DNA of 10,375 nt from assembly GCA_030646595.1 (NCBI GenBank), contig JAUSKS010000038.1:1-10375 (forward strand). Direction: 5' to 3'. Source of the DNA: Gallionellaceae bacterium. GTDB lineage: Bacteria; Pseudomonadota; Gammaproteobacteria; Burkholderiales; Gallionellaceae. Below, one piece after another: positions 7,908-10,375 of the stretch (its first letter is position 1; every line of letters begins with the position of its first letter). The notes beneath the pieces were generated by a model. That model was not told the DNA's origin and ran no database searches. It saw only the letters and a program-made list of their open reading frames with translations. The position numbers and the translations under genes are program-made.

Positions 7908-9424
7908 TGCTGTTGTCACAAGCTGCGCAGCTATTGGGCGGCAAGCTGGTTGGTCAGGATGTCAGGTTTAGCGCAGTATCCAGCGACAGTCGCACCATAG
8001 CTGCGGGTGATTTGTTCATCGCTTTACAAGGCCCCAACTTCGATGGTGCAGCTTTTGTTGCCACTGCCGCAAAAAGTGGCGCAGTCGCGGCCATGGTGAA
8101 TAGCTTCAGGAGCGAGGATCGGGGAGCGAGGAACGAGCAAAGCGCGCACCCCTCAATCCTCGATCCTCGATCCTCGACCCCACTGATATTAGTAGAAGAT
8201 ACCCGTTTGGCCATGGGGCAACTGGCCGCGCATTGGCGCGCGCAGTTTGCCATTCCAGTGGTGGGTATAACCGGTAGCAACGGCAAAACTACCGTCAAAG
8301 AAATGCTGGCCAGCATCTTGCGTACTGCCGCAGGCAATGATCAGGCAGTGTTGGCCACGGCGGGGAACTTCAACAACGATATTGGCTTGCCGCTGACTTT
8401 GCTCAAGTTGCGCGCCACACACCGTTATGCGGTGATCGAAATGGGCATGAATCATGTGGGTGAAATAGATTACCTCACCCGGCTGACCCGTCCGGATGTG
8501 GTCATTATCAATAACGCAGGCAGCGCTCATCTGGCTGGCGTGGGCTCGCTGCAAGCAGTGGCGCGCTGCAAGGGAGAAATCCTCAACGGTTTATCGCCAC
8601 AAGGTATTGCGGTACTTAATGCTGATGATATTTATGCGCCCCTGTGGCGGGAACTGGCAGGCCAGCGCGAGATCATCGAATTCGGCCTGGAGAAGCACAG
8701 CACAGTACATGCGCAATGGCAAACCCAGGGTTATGGTGCGCGGATTACAGTGAACACCCCGTGCGGAAATTTCAGCGCCAGCTTGCAGGTGCCGGGTGTA
8801 CACAATGTGCGTAATGCGCTGGCCGCCACTGCCGCAGCCTTGGCGTTGCAAGTGGAACTGTCCGCGATTGCCGCCGGTTTGAAAAATTTTTCTGGCATGC
8901 ACGGTCGCATGCAACGCAAGACAGCGCTGCATGGCGCAGTATTAATAGACGATAGCTATAACGCCAATCCTGCTTCGTTGCGCGCCGCGCTCAAGGTGCT
9001 GGCGCAGAGCGCCGGAAAAAAAATTCTGGTGCTGGGCGATATGGGCGAACTGGGCGAGGATGCCGTGCGCCTGCACAGCGAAATTGGCGCAGAGGCTCGC
9101 CATCTGGGCGTGAATGAGCTGCTGGCACTGGGCGAATTAACGCCTTATACGGTGCAGGAATTTGGCCCTCATGCCCGCCACTTCGAGCGCATAGAAGATT
9201 TGCTGGCCTCGCTCACCCAGCACCTGGATGCGAACAGCACAGTGCTGGTAAAAGGGTCACGCTTTATGCGGATGGAGCGGGTGGTGGCTCATATTGGGAA
9301 GGGAGAAGGGGAAATAAAGGGGAAGGGAGAAGAGGGAAGGGAGAAGGGTGGAGATGCCGCCGGGGTTTCCCCTTCCCCCTTCCCCCTTTCCCCTTCCCTT
9401 TCCCACACAGAGGAGAGCCACTGA
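7904..9424 (+). CDS. murF: UDP-MurNAc-tripeptide:D-alanyl-D-alanine ligase MurF, with two repeat-derived insertions
   Basis: MurF adds D-Ala-D-Ala to UDP-MurNAc-tripeptide with ATP, the last cytoplasmic ligase step. Seen motifs are SSDSRTIAAGDLFIALQG in the N-terminal domain, the ATP loop GITGSNGKTT (121-130), NFNNDIGLPLTLL, EMGMNHVGEI, NNAGSAHL, DDSYNANPAS and the C-terminal VLVKGSRFMRMERVV. The protein is 506 residues against about 450-460 in the family. The excess is explained by a 25-residue insertion (68-92), encoded mainly by a heptamer inverted repeat between NS and PLILVEDTRLA, and by a 42-residue low-complexity tail (465-506) encoded by a purine/pyrimidine inverted repeat. Without these it would be about 439 residues. 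Either ATG (7904 or 7907) could start it. GGAGGG at 7892-7897 favours 7904, which overlaps the murE stop. All catalytic blocks are intact, so it is probably functional. Confidence 0.95.
   Translation: MMLLSQAAQLLGGKLVGQDVRFSAVSSDSRTIAAGDLFIALQGPNFDGAAFVATAAKSGAVAAMVNSFRSEDRGARNEQSAHPSILDPRSSTPLILVEDTRLAMGQLAAHWRAQFAIPVVGITGSNGKTTVKEMLASILRTAAGNDQAVLATAGNFNNDIGLPLTLLKLRATHRYAVIEMGMNHVGEIDYLTRLTRPDVVIINNAGSAHLAGVGSLQAVARCKGEILNGLSPQGIAVLNADDIYAPLWRELAGQREIIEFGLEKHSTVHAQWQTQGYGARITVNTPCGNFSASLQVPGVHNVRNALAATAAALALQVELSAIAAGLKNFSGMHGRMQRKTALHGAVLIDDSYNANPASLRAALKVLAQSAGKKILVLGDMGELGEDAVRLHSEIGAEARHLGVNELLALGELTPYTVQEFGPHARHFERIEDLLASLTQHLDANSTVLVKGSRFMRMERVVAHIGKGEGEIKGKGEEGREKGGDAAGVSPSPFPLSPSLSHTEESH
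8110..8179 (+). repeat. Heptamer-built inverted repeat inserted in frame in murF
   Basis: The left arm (8110-8137) is four 7-mers of the form GAnCGnG: GAGCGAG, GATCGGG, GAGCGAG, GAACGAG. The right arm (8152-8179) is CTCAATC, CTCGATC, CTCGATC, CTCGACC, the reverse complement of the same kind of unit. The arms pair at 22 of 28 positions plus one G-U. The 14-nt spacer contains GCGCGC, so the whole element is 70 nt, ten periods of seven. It is translated as part of residues 68-92, which align with nothing in typical MurF. Confidence 0.88.
9296..9404 (+). repeat. Polypurine/polypyrimidine inverted repeat at the 3' end of murF
   Basis: Positions 9296-9348 are almost all G and A. They contain three copies of GGGAAGGGAGAAG (starting at 9296, 9320 and 9334) and eight G runs of three or more with loops of 2-7 nt. 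After a short centre (about 9349-9365), positions 9366-9404 are all C and T and largely complementary to the first half. The transcript should fold into a long imperfect hairpin, or the left half into G-quadruplexes. The element encodes most of the Gly/Lys/Glu- and Ser/Pro-rich tail of MurF. Confidence 0.88.
9411..9415 (+). promoter_or_regulatory. Ribosome binding site of mraY
   Basis: AGGAG, within the longer AGAGGAGAG, lies 9 nt before the mraY ATG and only 6 nt after the pyrimidine arm of the murF inverted repeat. That arm is rich in CCTTCCC and could pair with this site in the transcript. Confidence 0.7.
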
Positions 9425-10375
9425 ATGTTATTAGCCCTCACCCAATGGCTGGCGCAAGACATCCGAACCTTCAGCGTGTTCAATTACATCACGCTACGTG
9501 CTGTGTTGTCGGCGATGACAGCATTGTTCATCACTTTCATGGTCGGCCCCAAAATGATACGCAAGCTGACTGCTTATAAAATTGGCCAGTCGGTACGCGA
9601 CGATGGCCCGCAAACGCATCTGGTCAAAGCCGGCACACCCACTATGGGGGGGGCGCTGATTCTTACTTCCATCGCCATCACTACCCTGCTGTGGGCAGAC
9701 CTCAGCAATAAATATGTGTGGGTGGTGTTATGCACTACGTTGGGTTTTGGTGCCATTGGCTGGGTCGATGATTACCGCAAGGTAGTGCATCGCAACCCCA
9801 AAGGTTTGTCGGCCAGGACAAAGATGTTCTGGCAATCCCTGATTGCGCTGGCGGTGGCTGCCTTTCTGTGGAATCAGGCCAGCTTGCCTGCCCACACCAC
9901 GCTGATTGTCCCGTTCCTGAAATTATTGGTGTTTCCATTGTCAGCCTTGGCCTTCGTGGTATTGGCTTATTTTGTCATTGTCGGCACCAGCAATGCGGTC
10001 AACTTAACCGATGGCCTGGATGGCCTGGCCATCATGCCTACAGTCATGGTGAGCAGCGCACTGGCCATCTTTGCTTACGTCGCAGGCCATGCCGTGTTCG
10101 CCAAGTATCTGGGTATTCCCTACATTCCCGGTGCCAGCGAACTGGCCGTATTTTGTGGCGCGATTGCTGGCGCTGGTCTGGCTTTCCTGTGGTTCAACGC
10201 CTATCCGGCAGAAGTATTCATGGGTGATGTGGGCGCGCTGGCGCTCGGTGCCGCGCTGGGCACGGTGGCCGTCATCGTGCGTCAGGAACTGGTGTTATTC
10301 ATCATGGGCGGCGTGTTTGTGGTGGAAGCCGTGTCGGTGATGTTGCAAGTTTCATATTTCAAAATCACCAAAAGA
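9425..10375 (+). CDS. mraY: Phospho-MurNAc-pentapeptide translocase MraY, 3' end beyond the window
   Basis: MraY transfers phospho-MurNAc-pentapeptide from UDP to undecaprenyl phosphate in the inner membrane, making lipid I. The 317 codons present have no stop; the family is about 360 residues, so some 40 are missing to the right. Visible motifs are [26 protein letters not shown] with Asp115 and Asp116, [13 protein letters not shown] (190-202) and [11 protein letters not shown] with Asp268, all matching the known active-site acidic residues. The usual GDVGS reads GDVGA. Several hydrophobic segments agree with a multi-pass protein. The ATG follows the murF stop with no gap. A run of eight G (9646-9653) lies in the codons for TMGGA, an unusual homopolymer for this gene. 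Confidence 0.96.
   Translation, partial: MLLALTQWLAQDIRTFSVFNYITLRAVLSAMTALFITFMVGPKMIRKLTAYKIGQSVRDDGPQTHLVKAGTPTMGGALILTSIAITTLLWADLSNKYVWVVLCTTLGFGAIGWVDDYRKVVHRNPKGLSARTKMFWQSLIALAVAAFLWNQASLPAHTTLIVPFLKLLVFPLSALAFVVLAYFVIVGTSNAVNLTDGLDGLAIMPTVMVSSALAIFAYVAGHAVFAKYLGIPYIPGASELAVFCGAIAGAGLAFLWFNAYPAEVFMGDVGALALGAALGTVAVIVRQELVLFIMGGVFVVEAVSVMLQVSYFKITKR

Noticed and set aside
8110..8179. Heptamer hairpin as a rho-independent terminator
   Set aside because: There is no T run after the stem, and it lies in the middle of an intact murF frame.
8110..9404. Heptamer arrays as a CRISPR
   Set aside because: The units are 7 bp, contiguous and without spacers, and no cas gene is present.
9296..9424. 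murF tail as a frameshift artefact hiding the true stop
   Set aside because: The frame is continuous and the stop directly abuts the mraY start, as expected for this operon. A simple repeat insertion explains the extra length better.

Overview
The window is a chromosomal segment, probably from a betaproteobacterium. The gene order (argB-slmA going one way, the division and cell wall (dcw) cluster the other), the arginine-sensitive-type ArgB and the meso-DAP-type MurE suggest Nitrosomonadales, perhaps a Gallionella/Sideroxydans relative. This placement is by recollection of protein similarity, not by a search. No transposase, phage gene, CRISPR array, rRNA or tRNA was seen.

Layout. Positions 30-2634 (minus strand) hold a likely three-gene operon transcribed leftward: argB (N-acetylglutamate kinase), slmA (nucleoid occlusion TetR-like protein) and a type I-beta DAHP synthase, with gaps of only 23 and 11 nt. 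Positions 2635-2936 are an AT-rich divergent control region. It carries a good sigma70-like promoter for the dcw cluster and, directly downstream, three TGGGT repeats at exact 10-bp spacing, the expected MraZ autoregulatory operator. Positions 2937-10375 (plus strand) hold mraZ-rsmH-ftsL-ftsI-murE-murF-mraY. Four junctions overlap by 4 nt (ATGA or GTGA), one has zero gap, and mraY runs off the right edge.

Function. The plus-strand operon makes the transcriptional regulator MraZ, the 16S rRNA methyltransferase RsmH, two divisome membrane proteins (FtsL and the septal transpeptidase FtsI) and three successive steps of peptidoglycan precursor synthesis: MurE adds meso-DAP, MurF adds D-Ala-D-Ala, and MraY transfers the product to undecaprenyl phosphate. 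SlmA on the other strand is functionally linked because it blocks FtsZ assembly over the nucleoid. ArgB and the DAHP synthase serve arginine and aromatic amino acid synthesis.

What is unusual. Three short-period, purine-rich repeat arrays lie inside the Mur ligase genes and are translated. One forms the N-terminus of MurE (four 7-mers). One is a 70-nt inverted repeat built on a 7-nt period inserted in frame in the MurF N-terminal domain. One is a roughly 110-nt polypurine/polypyrimidine inverted repeat that supplies the last 42 residues of MurF and abuts the mraY ribosome binding site. A fourth, 8-nt-period array sits at the left edge just after the DAHP synthase gene. They resemble in kind the heptamer short tandem repeats known from cyanobacteria and are the best candidate here for something undescribed. 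The DAHP synthase also shows substitutions at positions that are normally near-invariant.
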